Of a DNA stretch of 64,000 bases, positions 54,915-63,741 are shown one piece after another. Location: contig CAVUCH010000011.1 of the NCBI GenBank assembly GCA_963739995.1, positions 1-64,000 on the forward strand, given 5' to 3'. This stretch comes from CAVUCH01 sp963739995. GTDB taxonomy: Bacteria; Acidobacteriota; Vicinamibacteria; Vicinamibacterales; JAENWD01. A model generated the notes under the pieces. The model was not told the DNA's origin. It did no database searches and was given only the letters and a program-made list of their open reading frames with translations. Positions within the stretch are counted from its first letter, which is position 1; the number at the start of each line of letters is the position of its first letter. A program made the translations under genes and the position numbers.

Positions 54915-55625
54915 TCAGGCTTTCCGCTTCCTTGACCAGCCCGGCGCTTTCCGCCCAGCGCCTTCCGCCCAGCGCCCACCGCCCGAAGGATTCAGCCCCC
55001 AGGCCCACCCTCGAAGAAATCGACGACGCCCGTCTCCAGGGAGGTACTCGGCGCCGACGACCAGCAGACCCCCTGTTTGAATCAGCCCCTCGATGATCTC
55101 CGAACCGTGACGCAGGTGGTCCACCGAGGCACGGATGTTGGCTCGTACCGCCTGCTGGACGAGGGCGTCCGGATCGTGACGCAGCTCCGTCGCGAGCAGG
55201 GCCTCCACCGATGGCCGGACGCGGTCAACGATGGAACGCAGGTTCCGCGACTGGTCGGCGGCGGGTTGCTGAAGTTGTTCGAGGGTGGACAGGACAGCCC
55301 CGCACTGCGAGTGCCCGAGCACGACCACCAGTCGCGTGCCGAACCGTGCCGCGGCGAACTCCACGCTGCCGACCTGTGACGCCGCAACGATGTTCCCGGC
55401 CACGCGGACGACGAACAGGTCGCCAAGACCCTGATCGAACACGATCTCGGCGGGCACCCTGGAGTCGGAGCACCCCAGGATGATGGCGAACGGCTCCTGG
55501 CCGGCGGTGAGCTCGTTTCGGCGCCCCGGACCCGTCAGCGTGTGGTCACTCCGGACGCCGGCCACGAATCGACGGTTGCCGTCGACGAGACGTGCGAGCG
55601 CGTCGCGCGCTGAAATCATTGGCAC
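54915..55625 (-). CDS. beta-class carbonic anhydrase, 3' end frameshifted
   Basis: Starts at a GTG at 55625. The zinc site is complete: CSDSRVPAEIVFDQGLGDLFVVRVAGN and, further on, VVVLGHSQCGAV, giving the Cys-Asp-His-Cys set. It hydrates CO2 to bicarbonate. As written the protein is 236 residues, but the end (LPGDGRRRFLRGWAWGLNPS) is abnormal and runs into the heptad repeat. Removing one C at 55043-55044 gives YSLETGVVDFFEGGPGG and a stop at 54992-54994: a 210-residue protein with the canonical C-terminus. The change is after the active site, so the protein may still work. Confidence 0.9.
   Translation of the reverse strand: MPMISARDALARLVDGNRRFVAGVRSDHTLTGPGRRNELTAGQEPFAIILGCSDSRVPAEIVFDQGLGDLFVVRVAGNIVAASQVGSVEFAAARFGTRLVVVLGHSQCGAVLSTLEQLQQPAADQSRNLRSIVDRVRPSVEALLATELRHDPDALVQQAVRANIRASVDHLRHGSEIIEGLIQTGGLLVVGAEYLPGDGRRRFLRGWAWGLNPSGGGRWAEGAGRKAPGWSRKRKA
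54942..54983. repeat. 7-bp repeat (TTCCGCC/CAGCGCC) next to the carbonic anhydrase end
   Basis: Six heptads: CGGCGCT, TTCCGCC, CAGCGCC, TTCCGCC, CAGCGCC, CACCGCC. It overlaps the frame-shifted tail of the carbonic anhydrase but lies 9 bases beyond the corrected stop, so it is intergenic if the frameshift is corrected. Confidence 0.75.
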
Positions 55626-55687
55626 CGCAGTGGTGAGCCCGTGTGCGTACCTGCCGGCCGGCCGCCGTCAGGCTCCCGCACCCGCCG

Positions 55688-57553
55688 TCACCCCCTGGCC
55701 GCCTCGATGATCTGCTTCGTACCGATGCCGAACCGCTCGAGCAGTTCCTCGGGTTTGCCGCTGCGAGGAATCTCCCGGACCGCCAGGCGCCGCACGGTCA
55801 TGCCGGCGGACGACACGGCAGATGCCACGGCATCCCCGAGGCCACCAGCCTCATAGTGGTCCTCGACCGTGATCAATCGGCCGCCCGTCTGCCGGCCGGC
55901 GGCCACGAGCGTCTCGGTATCGATCGGCTGCACCGAGTAGGCGTCGATCACGCGTATGAAGATGCCCTCCGCACGCAGACGATCGTACGCCGCAAGCGCC
56001 TCGAACACGGTGACCCCCGCGGCAACGACCGTGGCCTTGTCGCTGGCGCTCTGTCGCAGCACTTTCGAGCCGCCGACATGGAACTCTTCCGTGGGCTCAT
56101 ACAGGACCGGCGTCTTGGGGCGGCTCGTGCGGATGTACGCGGGGCCGGGGTGGTACGCGGCGAGTTCGACGAGCCGCTCGGTGCTGACCGCCTCGCAGGG
56201 GTAGAGCACCGTCATGTTGGGTTCGGCGCGCATCATCGCGATGTCCTCGAGCGCCATCTGCGAGGGCCCGTCCTCTCCGATCGACACGCCCGCATGTGAG
56301 CCCGCCAGCTTGATGTTCAGATTGCTTATCGCCGCCATGCGGATGAAGTCGTACGCCCGCGTCAGAAAGCAGGCGAACGTGGACGGAAACGGAATCGCCC
56401 CGCGCGCCGCAAGCCCCATGGCGGCGCCGACCATCCCCTGCTCGGCGATGTACATCTGGTAGAAACGGTCCGGGAACTTCTTCTCGAACTTCTCGCTGAA
56501 CGTCGAGTTGCCCACATCGGCGTCGAGCGCGACGATGCGCGGGTCGAGCGCGCCGAGGCGCGCGAGCGCCGCCCCATAGGCCTCGCGCGTGGCCACGCTG
56601 TCGCCCAGCTCGTACGGTGGAGGCGGCACCTCGGGCCGCGACGGGGCTGGCGTCTTCCGGCCCTGCGGCTTCGGGATCGCACCGATCAGCTTCTGCACTG
56701 CGTCAGTCGCGACGGGCTGATACTGCGATTCGAGCGCCTTGACGGCTGCGTCCGCCTCCTCGCCCTTCTTGAGGGGCTTGCCGTGCCATGCGTCCTTGTC
56801 TTCGATGCCGGGGATGCCATGGCCCTTGAACGTCCGTGCCAGGATCATCGTGGGACGCCCGGTGATCGTCCGCGCCTCGGCGTACGCGTCGAGCAGCGCA
56901 TTCATGTCGTGCCCGTCCACGACGATGGCGTGCCATCCGAAGGCGCGCCACTTGGACGCGTATTCCTCCATGTCGTGCTGCCACATCGTCGGGCGGCTCT
57001 GGCCGAGGCGGTTGACGTCGGTGATGCCCACCAGGTTGTCGACTTTGTGAAAGGCGGCCGCCTCCGCGGCTTCCCACACCGATCCTTCGGCGGTTTCGCC
57101 ATCACCGAGCAGCACGTAGGTGCGGTAGTCGGAGCCGATGCGCCGCGCATTCAAGGCGATCCCCACGCCCGCGCAGATGCCCTGGCCGAGCGATCCGGTG
57201 GCAACGTCGACGAAGGGCAGCCGCGGCGTGGGGTGCCCCTCGAGGTCGGAGCCCAGCTCGCGAAGTTTCAGCAGCTCGCTCCGTGGGATGAGGCCGACTG
57301 CCGCCCAGGCGGCGTACAGAAGAGGGGCCGCGTGCCCCTTTGAGAGCACGAAGCGATCGTTGTTCTCGTGTTGCGGCTGCTGCGGGTCGAACCGCATCTC
57401 GGCAAGGAAGAGCGACGCCACGATGTCGGCACCCGACGCACACGTGGACGGGTGTCCGCTGCCTGCCGCGGTGGTCGAGAGCACCGAGTCGATGCGGAGC
57501 TGAGTGGCAATGTTGTGGAGCACGGGGATGAGGGCAGAGCGGTCAGACGACAC
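55688..57553 (-). CDS. tkt: transketolase
   Basis: 621 residues from a GTG at 57553 with GGAGG 6 bases upstream. Thiamine diphosphate motif GDGETAEGSVWEAAEAAAFHKVDNLVGITDVN (GDG ... N), N-terminal SGHPSTCASGADIVASLF, FVLSKGHAAPLLYAAW and the C-terminal domain with ALDADVGNS, MYIAEQGMVGAAMGLA and SVQPIDTETL. The length and motifs are those of the short, eukaryote-like transketolase. It moves two-carbon units between sugar phosphates in the pentose phosphate pathway. Probably independent of the carbonic anhydrase downstream (62 bp). Confidence 0.94.
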   Translation of the reverse strand: MSSDRSALIPVLHNIATQLRIDSVLSTTAAGSGHPSTCASGADIVASLFLAEMRFDPQQPQHENNDRFVLSKGHAAPLLYAAWAAVGLIPRSELLKLRELGSDLEGHPTPRLPFVDVATGSLGQGICAGVGIALNARRIGSDYRTYVLLGDGETAEGSVWEAAEAAAFHKVDNLVGITDVNRLGQSRPTMWQHDMEEYASKWRAFGWHAIVVDGHDMNALLDAYAEARTITGRPTMILARTFKGHGIPGIEDKDAWHGKPLKKGEEADAAVKALESQYQPVATDAVQKLIGAIPKPQGRKTPAPSRPEVPPPPYELGDSVATREAYGAALARLGALDPRIVALDADVGNSTFSEKFEKKFPDRFYQMYIAEQGMVGAAMGLAARGAIPFPSTFACFLTRAYDFIRMAAISNLNIKLAGSHAGVSIGEDGPSQMALEDIAMMRAEPNMTVLYPCEAVSTERLVELAAYHPGPAYIRTSRPKTPVLYEPTEEFHVGGSKVLRQSASDKATVVAAGVTVFEALAAYDRLRAEGIFIRVIDAYSVQPIDTETLVAAGRQTGGRLITVEDHYEAGGLGDAVASAVSSAGMTVRRLAVREIPRSGKPEELLERFGIGTKQIIEAARG

Positions 57554-57746
57554 TGGCGACCTCCAGAAAGGGCGAGTCTAACACCCTCTGACGGGCGGCG
57601 GACCGCCGGAGGCTGGCGGCACATTCAGCAGACGAGCGCCGACGCCGGGTGGCCTCCGGAGGGTGGCCGGCGGCAATCCACCGGAAAGCTCGAGTGCTTC
57701 GGGGGCGTGTGCCCGTCCGCCGTCCGGCGCCCGCTGACCGGCGGAT
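57554..57746. other. intergenic region with inverted repeats
   Basis: No gene is visible. The arms CCGGAGGC (about 57606) and GCCTCCGG (about 57652) are complementary, and CCTCCGGAGG is itself palindromic. It may help terminate the DUF255 gene transcript, which points left here. Confidence 0.35.
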
Positions 57747-59276
57747 TCATCGCTCCGCAACCACATCCATGATGGCAAGTCCGTACGGCGCGCCGGCGAT
57801 GCCGAGCGACCGGTAGACCGCCGTCTGTGATGCGAGCGTGTCGAGCGCGCGTGCCTGCAGTTCCTCGCGCCCCGTCAGCGTGGCGAGCCGTGCGAGCACG
57901 CGGGCGGCCAGGCAGTTGAGCGCCAGCGGCTTCCCCGGATCACGGAGCAGGCCGATGTCGTCGGCGCCTCCTGGGGCGTGATCGAGAAAGCCGCCCTGAC
58001 GCGCATCCCAGTGGGTGCGTAGAGCGGTCCGCGCCAGCTCCTCGGCGAGCATCAGATAGGTCTCGTCGCCGGTGGCGTCGTGGACGTGCAGCAGGGCCCA
58101 CGCCGCGTGCACTTGATCGGAGAGCAGTCCGCGCACCTCGCCGGACGCGTCGTGGTAGTGCGCGACGCCCTCGCCGGGCCTGTAGGTGGCCAGCAGCACG
58201 CGCTCGAGCGACTGAACACCTAACCGGGCCGTCTCGACGTCCTCGAGAGCCTCGCCCGCCCGCAGCCATATCACCGCGGCCTGTGCGTTCAGGTCGGTGA
58301 ACAACGTGCGGTCCACGACCGGCGGGTCGAGCGTTTCACGGATTGAGGCGTTCACCGCGTAGTAATCTTCGTCGGCGCGCTGGCTGGCATAGAACCCGCC
58401 CCGGCCCGTATCGGCCAGCGTGCGTTGCACGTACCGCATGACGTCACGCGCACGTTCACGCCAACTCGCGCGCTCGAACACGATCGACCCATCGATCAGC
58501 AGCCCGACCATCGCTGCCTGGTCCTCGAGCATTTTCTCGGTGTGTGGACGCGACCACTCCCGGGCCGCGGCATAACGAAAGAACCCGCCGTCCACTTCGT
58601 CGAAGATGCCGCCCCATGCCATGGCATCGAACGTCCGCGTGAGGAGCGCCTCGAGCCGTTCGTCTCGCGCGATCTCGACGCGCGCAAGCGCCAGCCGCAG
58701 CGGGGCGGCGTTCAAGAACTTCCCGTCCGCGCCGAAGCCGCCGAACTCGGAATCGTGCTGCTCGAGAATCTGCTCGATGAGCCAGTCGGGCGCCGACGGG
58801 TCGGGCTCGTACCTGGCCGAGGTCTTGGCGGGGCGCCGGGCCTGCGCTGCCGCATCGGCACGCGCCATCAACTCGTCGTAGCGGCCTGCCAGCTCGTCGC
58901 AGACCTCGGTCAGCATGCGCACCATCTGATCGGGCACCACGTACGTGCTGCCCGACAGCATCTCTCCCGACGGCGTCAGGAAAGCCGTCGTCGGCCACCC
59001 GTCGAGGTTATAGCGGTCGTTGATATCGGGCCGGCGATCGGCGTCCACGCGGACGGGCACACAGCGTTCGTTAATCGCGCTGACGATGTCAGGAACGGTG
59101 TAGGTCGTGCGGTCCATGACCTCACACCCGTGGCACCACGACGCGCCGATCGCCAGCAGCACGGGCTTCCGCTCCCTCGCCGCGCGCTCGAAGGGGGCGG
59201 GCCCCCACGGGGCCCACGCCACCCCGGTCGACGGGCGAGAACGGAGCGTGCCGAGATCGACGAAGCTGTCGGACAT
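57747..59276 (-). CDS. YyaL-type thioredoxin-like DUF255 protein
   Basis: 509 residues. N-terminal thioredoxin-like domain of the DUF255/YyaL type: VAWAPWGPAPFERAARERKPVLLAIGASWCHGCEVM, with Cys residues in WCHGC, and a WPTTAFLTPSGEM strand. The C-terminal two thirds are an alpha/alpha toroid (GGIFDEVDGGFFRYAAAREWSRPHTEKMLEDQA, then HAAWALLHVHDATGDETYL). It is shorter than many homologues (about 680). Its function is unknown, possibly redox or sugar related. It is divergent from the DUF4149-like gene and shares a palindromic -10 region with it. Confidence 0.85.
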   Translation of the reverse strand: MSDSFVDLGTLRSRPSTGVAWAPWGPAPFERAARERKPVLLAIGASWCHGCEVMDRTTYTVPDIVSAINERCVPVRVDADRRPDINDRYNLDGWPTTAFLTPSGEMLSGSTYVVPDQMVRMLTEVCDELAGRYDELMARADAAAQARRPAKTSARYEPDPSAPDWLIEQILEQHDSEFGGFGADGKFLNAAPLRLALARVEIARDERLEALLTRTFDAMAWGGIFDEVDGGFFRYAAAREWSRPHTEKMLEDQAAMVGLLIDGSIVFERASWRERARDVMRYVQRTLADTGRGGFYASQRADEDYYAVNASIRETLDPPVVDRTLFTDLNAQAAVIWLRAGEALEDVETARLGVQSLERVLLATYRPGEGVAHYHDASGEVRGLLSDQVHAAWALLHVHDATGDETYLMLAEELARTALRTHWDARQGGFLDHAPGGADDIGLLRDPGKPLALNCLAARVLARLATLTGREELQARALDTLASQTAVYRSLGIAGAPYGLAIMDVVAER

Positions 59277-59333
59277 GGTGGGTATGGCGGCGGAACAGGC
59301 GATGCTCGGGCCCGCAGCCCGGCCGGACTTGTC

Positions 59334-59341
59334 ATTATAAT
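59334..59341 (+). promoter_or_regulatory. ATTATAAT: shared -10 region, leaderless start for the DUF4149-like gene
   Basis: On the plus strand TATAAT (59336-59341) ends exactly 6 bases before the ATG at 59348, with no Shine-Dalgarno. On the minus strand the same bases read TATAAT (59334-59339), about 58 bases before the DUF255 start, so the box could serve both genes. Confidence 0.45.
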
Positions 59342-59347
59342 GGCGCG

Positions 59348-59821
59348 ATGTCGGCGCTGCGGTTCGTGTCGCTCCTCGCGCTCACGGTCTGGCTGGGCGG
59401 GATGGTCACGATCGGCAGCGTGGCGGCTCCATCGGCCTTCGCCGTGCTGGGTTCCGCTGACGCGGCGTCGCTCGTGGGCGAGATGCTGCGGCGCTTCCAC
59501 CTGGTGAGCTATGGCGCCGCGGCCATTGTGCTGATGTCGCTGGCGTGCATGGCGCTGCTCGGCCCGCGCCCGCGTGCGCTGGGCCTGCGCCTTGCGATCA
59601 CGGGCGCCATGCTCGGGGCGATGCTGGTGTCGGGCTTCTGGGTCGACCGCCGCGTGGCCGCCATGCGGCGCGAGATCGGCGCACCGGTTGCGACCCTGGC
59701 CCCCGGTGATGTGCGGCGGGTCACGTTCGGCCGGCTGCACGCCCTCTCCACGATGCTGCTGCTGTTCGCTACGGCGGGCGGCGTGCTGTTGGTGTACTGG
59801 GAAACGCGGGACCCTCGATGA
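59348..59821 (+). CDS. DUF4149-like membrane protein
   Basis: 157 residues with four hydrophobic segments: FVSLLALTVWLGGMVTIG, AAIVLMSLACMALL, LGLRLAITGAMLGAMLVSGF and LHALSTMLLLFATAGGVLLVYW. A VWLGGMV motif near the N-terminus and FGRLHALSTML near the end match the DUF4149 pattern (small polytopic proteins of unknown function). First gene of a coupled operon: its stop overlaps the next start (ATGA). Confidence 0.75.
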   Translation: MSALRFVSLLALTVWLGGMVTIGSVAAPSAFAVLGSADAASLVGEMLRRFHLVSYGAAAIVLMSLACMALLGPRPRALGLRLAITGAMLGAMLVSGFWVDRRVAAMRREIGAPVATLAPGDVRRVTFGRLHALSTMLLLFATAGGVLLVYWETRDPR

Positions 59822-60297
59822 ATCACCCGTTCGATCCGAGGCTGGCGACACGCACGGTCGACCGGATCGCCAAGGCGCCCGACGCTGACGCCGCGATGAC
59901 CGCCGCCGTCGAGATCCTCGCGCGGGAGGTGCCCACGTACAACTGGGTCGGCATCTACCTGCTCGTGGGCAACGAGCTGGTGCTCGGGCCCTTCGTCGGC
60001 GCACCCTCGCCGCACACCCGCATCCCGGTCGGCCGCGGGATCTGCGGCGCGGCCGCCGCGGAGGCCACGACGATCATCGTGGACGATGTGAGCAGCGACC
60101 CCCGCTATCTCGAATGCAGCCTGGAGACCCGATCGGAGATCGTCGTCCCCATCATCCACGGTGGCCTGGTGCTCGGCGAGATCGACATCGACAGCCACGA
60201 ACGCGCCGCCTTCGGCCCGACCGATCGCGATCTGCTCGAGGAGGTCGCGTCGCAGCTGGGGGTGCGCCTCGCCGCGCGCGAGGCGAATCCACGATGA
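59818..60297 (+). CDS. GAF domain protein, fRMsr-like
   Basis: 159 residues forming one GAF domain: AREVPTYNWVGIYLLVGNELVLGPF, then IPVGRGICGAAAAEATTIIVDDVSSDPRYLECSLETRSEIVVPII. It is most similar to free methionine-(R)-sulfoxide reductase (YebR), with Cys residues corresponding to two of the three active-site cysteines (GICG and LECS); the first cysteine of the CGRGVCG motif is Val here. It could be a reductase with altered cysteines or a ligand-binding sensor. It is sandwiched, with ATGA overlaps on both sides, between DUF4149-like and isocitrate dehydrogenase. Confidence 0.85.
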   Translation: MNHPFDPRLATRTVDRIAKAPDADAAMTAAVEILAREVPTYNWVGIYLLVGNELVLGPFVGAPSPHTRIPVGRGICGAAAAEATTIIVDDVSSDPRYLECSLETRSEIVVPIIHGGLVLGEIDIDSHERAAFGPTDRDLLEEVASQLGVRLAAREANPR

Positions 60298-61307
60298 CAC
60301 ACCGGATCGTGCTCGTCGCCGGCGACGGCATCGGCCCGGAGGTGTCCGAGGCCGTGCTCCGCATCATCAAGGTGGCCGGTGTGGCCATCGACTGGGAGCC
60401 GTACGATGCCGGCCTGCTGGCTCTCCAGCGGCACGGCACCACGCTGCCAATCGAGCTGCTCGACGCCATCAATCGCACGAAGGTCGCACTCAAGGGTCCG
60501 GTGACGACGCCCATCGGCGAGGGCTTCACGAGCGTGAACGTGGGCCTCCGCAAGGCGCTGTCGCTCTTTGCCAACGTGCGGCCCGTGTGGTCGATCGCAG
60601 GGGTCCCGTCGCGCTACTCGGACATCGACCTCGTCATTGTCCGCGAGAACACGGAGGACCTTTACTCCGGGCTCGAGCACGAGGTGGTGCCTGGTGTGGT
60701 CGAGAGCCTCAAGATCATTTCGGAGGCCGCGTCGAACCGGATCGCGCGGTTCGCGTTCGACTACGCGCGGCGGAACGGCCGCAAGAGCGTCACGGCCGTG
60801 CACAAGGCGAACATCATGAAGCTCGGCGACGGGCTGTTCCTGAAATGTGTGCGAGCCGTGGCGCGCGAGAACGTCGACATCCCCTACCACGAGCGCATCG
60901 TCGATGCAGTCTGCATGCACCTGGTGATGAACCCGCACCAGTTCGACCTGCTGGTGCTTCCGAACCTGTACGGCGACATCGTGTCCGATCTCTGCGCCGG
61001 CCTGGTGGGTGGCCTGGGCGTCGTCCCCGGCGCGAACCTGGGCGAGGAAATCGCCGTCTTCGAAGCCGTGCACGGGAGCGCACCCGATATCGCGGGCCAG
61101 AACCTGGCGAACCCGACGGCGCTCCTGCTTTCGGCACTCATGATGCTGCGGCACATCGACGAGCCCGCCGCCGCCGACCGGATCATGGCAGCGCTCAATC
61201 GCCTGCTCGCCACAGGCGAGGTGCGTACGCGGGATCTCGGTGGAACCGCGACCACCACGGAGTTCACCGCGGCGCTCTGCCGGGAGATGGACACGGGCGA
61301 ACGGTGA
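60294..61307 (+). CDS. NAD-type isocitrate dehydrogenase family enzyme
   Basis: 337 residues. Beta-decarboxylating dehydrogenase fold: IVLVAGDGIGPEVSEAVL, VALKGPVTTPIGEGFTSVNVGLRK, then VRENTEDLYSGLEHEVVPGVVESLKIIS and TAVHKANIMKLGDGLFL, which resemble the mitochondrial IDH3 type. The coenzyme loop reads HGSAPDIAGQNLANPTA: Asp-Ile here indicates NAD rather than the Lys-Tyr of NADP enzymes. It probably makes 2-oxoglutarate in the TCA cycle, although related homoisocitrate or isopropylmalate activities cannot be excluded by sequence alone. Translationally coupled (ATGA) to the GAF gene. Confidence 0.9.
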   Translation: MTHRIVLVAGDGIGPEVSEAVLRIIKVAGVAIDWEPYDAGLLALQRHGTTLPIELLDAINRTKVALKGPVTTPIGEGFTSVNVGLRKALSLFANVRPVWSIAGVPSRYSDIDLVIVRENTEDLYSGLEHEVVPGVVESLKIISEAASNRIARFAFDYARRNGRKSVTAVHKANIMKLGDGLFLKCVRAVARENVDIPYHERIVDAVCMHLVMNPHQFDLLVLPNLYGDIVSDLCAGLVGGLGVVPGANLGEEIAVFEAVHGSAPDIAGQNLANPTALLLSALMMLRHIDEPAAADRIMAALNRLLATGEVRTRDLGGTATTTEFTAALCREMDTGER

Positions 61308-61426
61308 CGCCGGTGCGACTGCTCGAAGGGCGCCCGTGAGCCCGCGAGATGCGGTAGTGTAGCGCCGGACTCCGGCGGCCGGCCGGAGCCCGGGGCCCGG
61401 ATCGTGTCAGCAAAGCGAGTGATATA

Positions 61427-62566
61427 GTGCCTTCCGACGAGATGCTCGACGACCTCACCGAGGCGGTGCTCTCGCGCGAGGACATCGTCCGCTACCTGCA
61501 CGGCAGCCACGGCGAGTCCGGGCTCCAGGTGCGGGATCGCATCTTCGGGTACCTGGAGGAGCTGCGGACCACGCAGCGCTACCCCATCTACCGGGCGCTG
61601 AAGCGCCCGCTCTATCCGATTCTCCGCAAGATCGAACGGCTCACCGAGGGGATCGAGATCCCGCGTCAGGCCACGGACGCCGGCCGGGTGCTGTACGCGT
61701 CCAACCATCGCAGCCACATCGATTACCTGGTCGAACCGCTCGCGCTCGACGAGCACGGGATTCGACCGCCGATCATGGCGGCCGGCATCAACCTGTTCGG
61801 CGGCGCGCTGGGCCTGCTCCACCGCCACGTGACCGGTGCGCTGCCGATCCGGCGGAACACCAAGGACCCGGTCTACCTGATCACGCTGAAGGCCTACGTC
61901 GCCGAGCTGCTGCACCGTCACGACCTGATGCTGTACATCGAAGGCGGACGGAGCTACAGCGGCGAGCTGAAGTCGCCGAAGACCGGCCTGATCCACGCGG
62001 CACTCCAGGCAGGACGCACCGACCTGGTGGTGGTCCCGTGCGCGGTAGCGTACGACATCGTGATCGAAGACTTCATCCTGGCGCGCCAGAAGGTCAAGCG
62101 CTCGCAACGGAGCTTCGGCCGCGAACTGGCGGAGATGGTCCGATACGGGGTGGGTTACAAGTCACGCGTGTTCGTGACCTTCGGCACGGCAATCCCCGTT
62201 GACGGCTACGATCCGCACTCGCGGAGCGACGTGCTCGACCTGGCGCACCGGACACGTCACGCGATCGGGCTGCTGGCAAAGGTGCTGCCGACCGCCGTCG
62301 TTGCCGCGGCGATGCGCCCGTCGATCACGCGGCGCGCGCTCGAGAACCGCGTGGCTGAGATCGTCGACGTTCTGGCGGCGGCCGGTGCGAACATGGGCGT
62401 GTTCGAGCCCCGCGAGACGGTGGACCGCGCGGCACGGGACTTCGTCGCGCGCGGCGTGCTGGTGCTGGAGCGTGGCCGCTTCCGGATTCGCGAGCGGGGC
62501 GTGCTCCGGTACTACGCGCGATCGCTCGAGCACCTGCTGCATGCACCGGCCGGCCGGACGCACTGA
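61427..62566 (+). CDS. PlsB-like glycerol-3-phosphate acyltransferase
   Basis: 379 residues from a GTG. The acyltransferase block I NHRSHIDYL (H-x4-D) near residue 97 and the later blocks MLYIEGGRSYSGELKSPKTG and VVVPCAVAYDIVIED follow PlsB order. It is shorter than E. coli PlsB (about 800 residues) and lacks its large N-terminal domain, so it is the compact bacterial form. It should acylate glycerol 3-phosphate at the membrane to start phospholipid synthesis. Its stop overlaps by one base the start of the proline dehydrogenase gene. Confidence 0.85.
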   Translation: MPSDEMLDDLTEAVLSREDIVRYLHGSHGESGLQVRDRIFGYLEELRTTQRYPIYRALKRPLYPILRKIERLTEGIEIPRQATDAGRVLYASNHRSHIDYLVEPLALDEHGIRPPIMAAGINLFGGALGLLHRHVTGALPIRRNTKDPVYLITLKAYVAELLHRHDLMLYIEGGRSYSGELKSPKTGLIHAALQAGRTDLVVVPCAVAYDIVIEDFILARQKVKRSQRSFGRELAEMVRYGVGYKSRVFVTFGTAIPVDGYDPHSRSDVLDLAHRTRHAIGLLAKVLPTAVVAAAMRPSITRRALENRVAEIVDVLAAAGANMGVFEPRETVDRAARDFVARGVLVLERGRFRIRERGVLRYYARSLEHLLHAPAGRTH

Positions 62567-63501
62567 TGATCGACGCGCTCTCGAAAGCCTCCTTCCACGC
62601 GCTCGCCCGCAGCCGCACGCTCAAACGTCTTGCCTCGCGCTACGGCCTCGCGCACCCGAACAGCTTTGCGCGCCGGTTCATCGCTGGTGAGACGCTCGAG
62701 GAAGCCATTGCCGCCGTGCGCGCCGTAGAGGCACGCGGCCTGGCCATCACCCTCGACTACCTGGGCGAGAGCGCCTCAACGCTGGAAGAGGCCTCGGCGG
62801 CGGCCCGCGAGTACGTCCGCATGCTCGACGTGATCGTCGCCGCAGGCATCACGCGCAACGTGTCGCTGAAGCTCACGCAGCTCGGACTCGACGTCGATCG
62901 CGATCGCTGCCTGGAGAATCTCCGGCAGATCGTCGAGCGGGCACACCGGCATGGGTGCTTCGTCCGCATCGACATGGAGAACTCGCCGTACGTCGCCGTC
63001 ACCCTCGACATCTTCGAGACCCTCTGGCGCGACGGGTTCACGAACGTGGGGGTGGTGCTGCAGTCCGCGCTGCACCGGAGCGAGGCGGACCTGCGCCGGG
63101 TGAACGCGCTCGGCGCCCGTGTGCGGCTGGTGAAGGGTGCATACACCGAGCCGGCCGATATCGCCTGGCAGCGCCGGGCCGACGTCGACGCAGCCTACGT
63201 CCGCCTGATGGAACTACTGCTGCGGGAGGGCACGTTTCCGGCGCTCGCCACGCACGATCCCGCGATCATCGCCGCCGCCCAGGCTTTTGCCGCGAAACAC
63301 GGTATCGCGCGCGACACCTTCGAGTTCCAGATGTTGTACGGCATCAGGCGCGACCTGCAGGCAGCGCTCGCTGCCGAGGGCTACGGGATGCGCGTATACA
63401 TTCCGTTCGGCCGTGAATGGTTTCCCTATTACATGCGGCGGCTCGGAGAACGCCCGGCCAACGTGGCCTTCGTGCTCCGGGGCATCCTGTCGGAGCAATA
63501 G
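62566..63501 (+). CDS. proline dehydrogenase
   Basis: 311 residues, a stand-alone FAD-dependent proline dehydrogenase of the short bacterial type. FAD and substrate motifs: ITLDYLGES, SLKLTQLGLD, VRIDMENSPY, RLVKGAYTEP, ALATHDPAII, FEFQMLYGIR and the C-terminal REWFPYYMRRLGERPAN with the conserved RR and ER. It oxidises proline to pyrroline-5-carboxylate with electrons to quinone. It overlaps the acyltransferase stop by one base, so translation is coupled. No pyrroline-5-carboxylate dehydrogenase gene follows in the window. Confidence 0.92.
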   Translation: MIDALSKASFHALARSRTLKRLASRYGLAHPNSFARRFIAGETLEEAIAAVRAVEARGLAITLDYLGESASTLEEASAAAREYVRMLDVIVAAGITRNVSLKLTQLGLDVDRDRCLENLRQIVERAHRHGCFVRIDMENSPYVAVTLDIFETLWRDGFTNVGVVLQSALHRSEADLRRVNALGARVRLVKGAYTEPADIAWQRRADVDAAYVRLMELLLREGTFPALATHDPAIIAAAQAFAAKHGIARDTFEFQMLYGIRRDLQAALAAEGYGMRVYIPFGREWFPYYMRRLGERPANVAFVLRGILSEQ

Positions 63502-63654
63502 CGATCACCACAACCGCGGGCTTCCGCCAGCCGGCGGCGTGCACCGGGCGAGGGAGGTGCGACGCGGAGACCCACCCACCCGCTGCACACGTTCTCCGGC
63601 GCCGTTGTGCACCACCCAGGCATAACCTGTTCTCAAGAAGCCGGACGCGAGCGC

Positions 63655-63670
63655 TGGCACAGCTCTTGAT
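63655..63670 (+). promoter_or_regulatory. sigma-54-like promoter
   Basis: TGGCAC-N5-TTGAT with N5 = AGCTC, one mismatch from the TGGCAC-N5-TTGC(A/T) consensus; the mismatch is at the important C of the -12 element. It lies 72 bases before the ATG at 63742, in the 240-bp gap after proline dehydrogenase, which has no gene. Confidence 0.4.
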
Positions 63671-63741
63671 ATTGCTGACCATGAAACCCACGGCGCTTCG
63701 GCCTCATACGAGGTCGAAGGTGGGAGGAGGCGGTCAGGATC

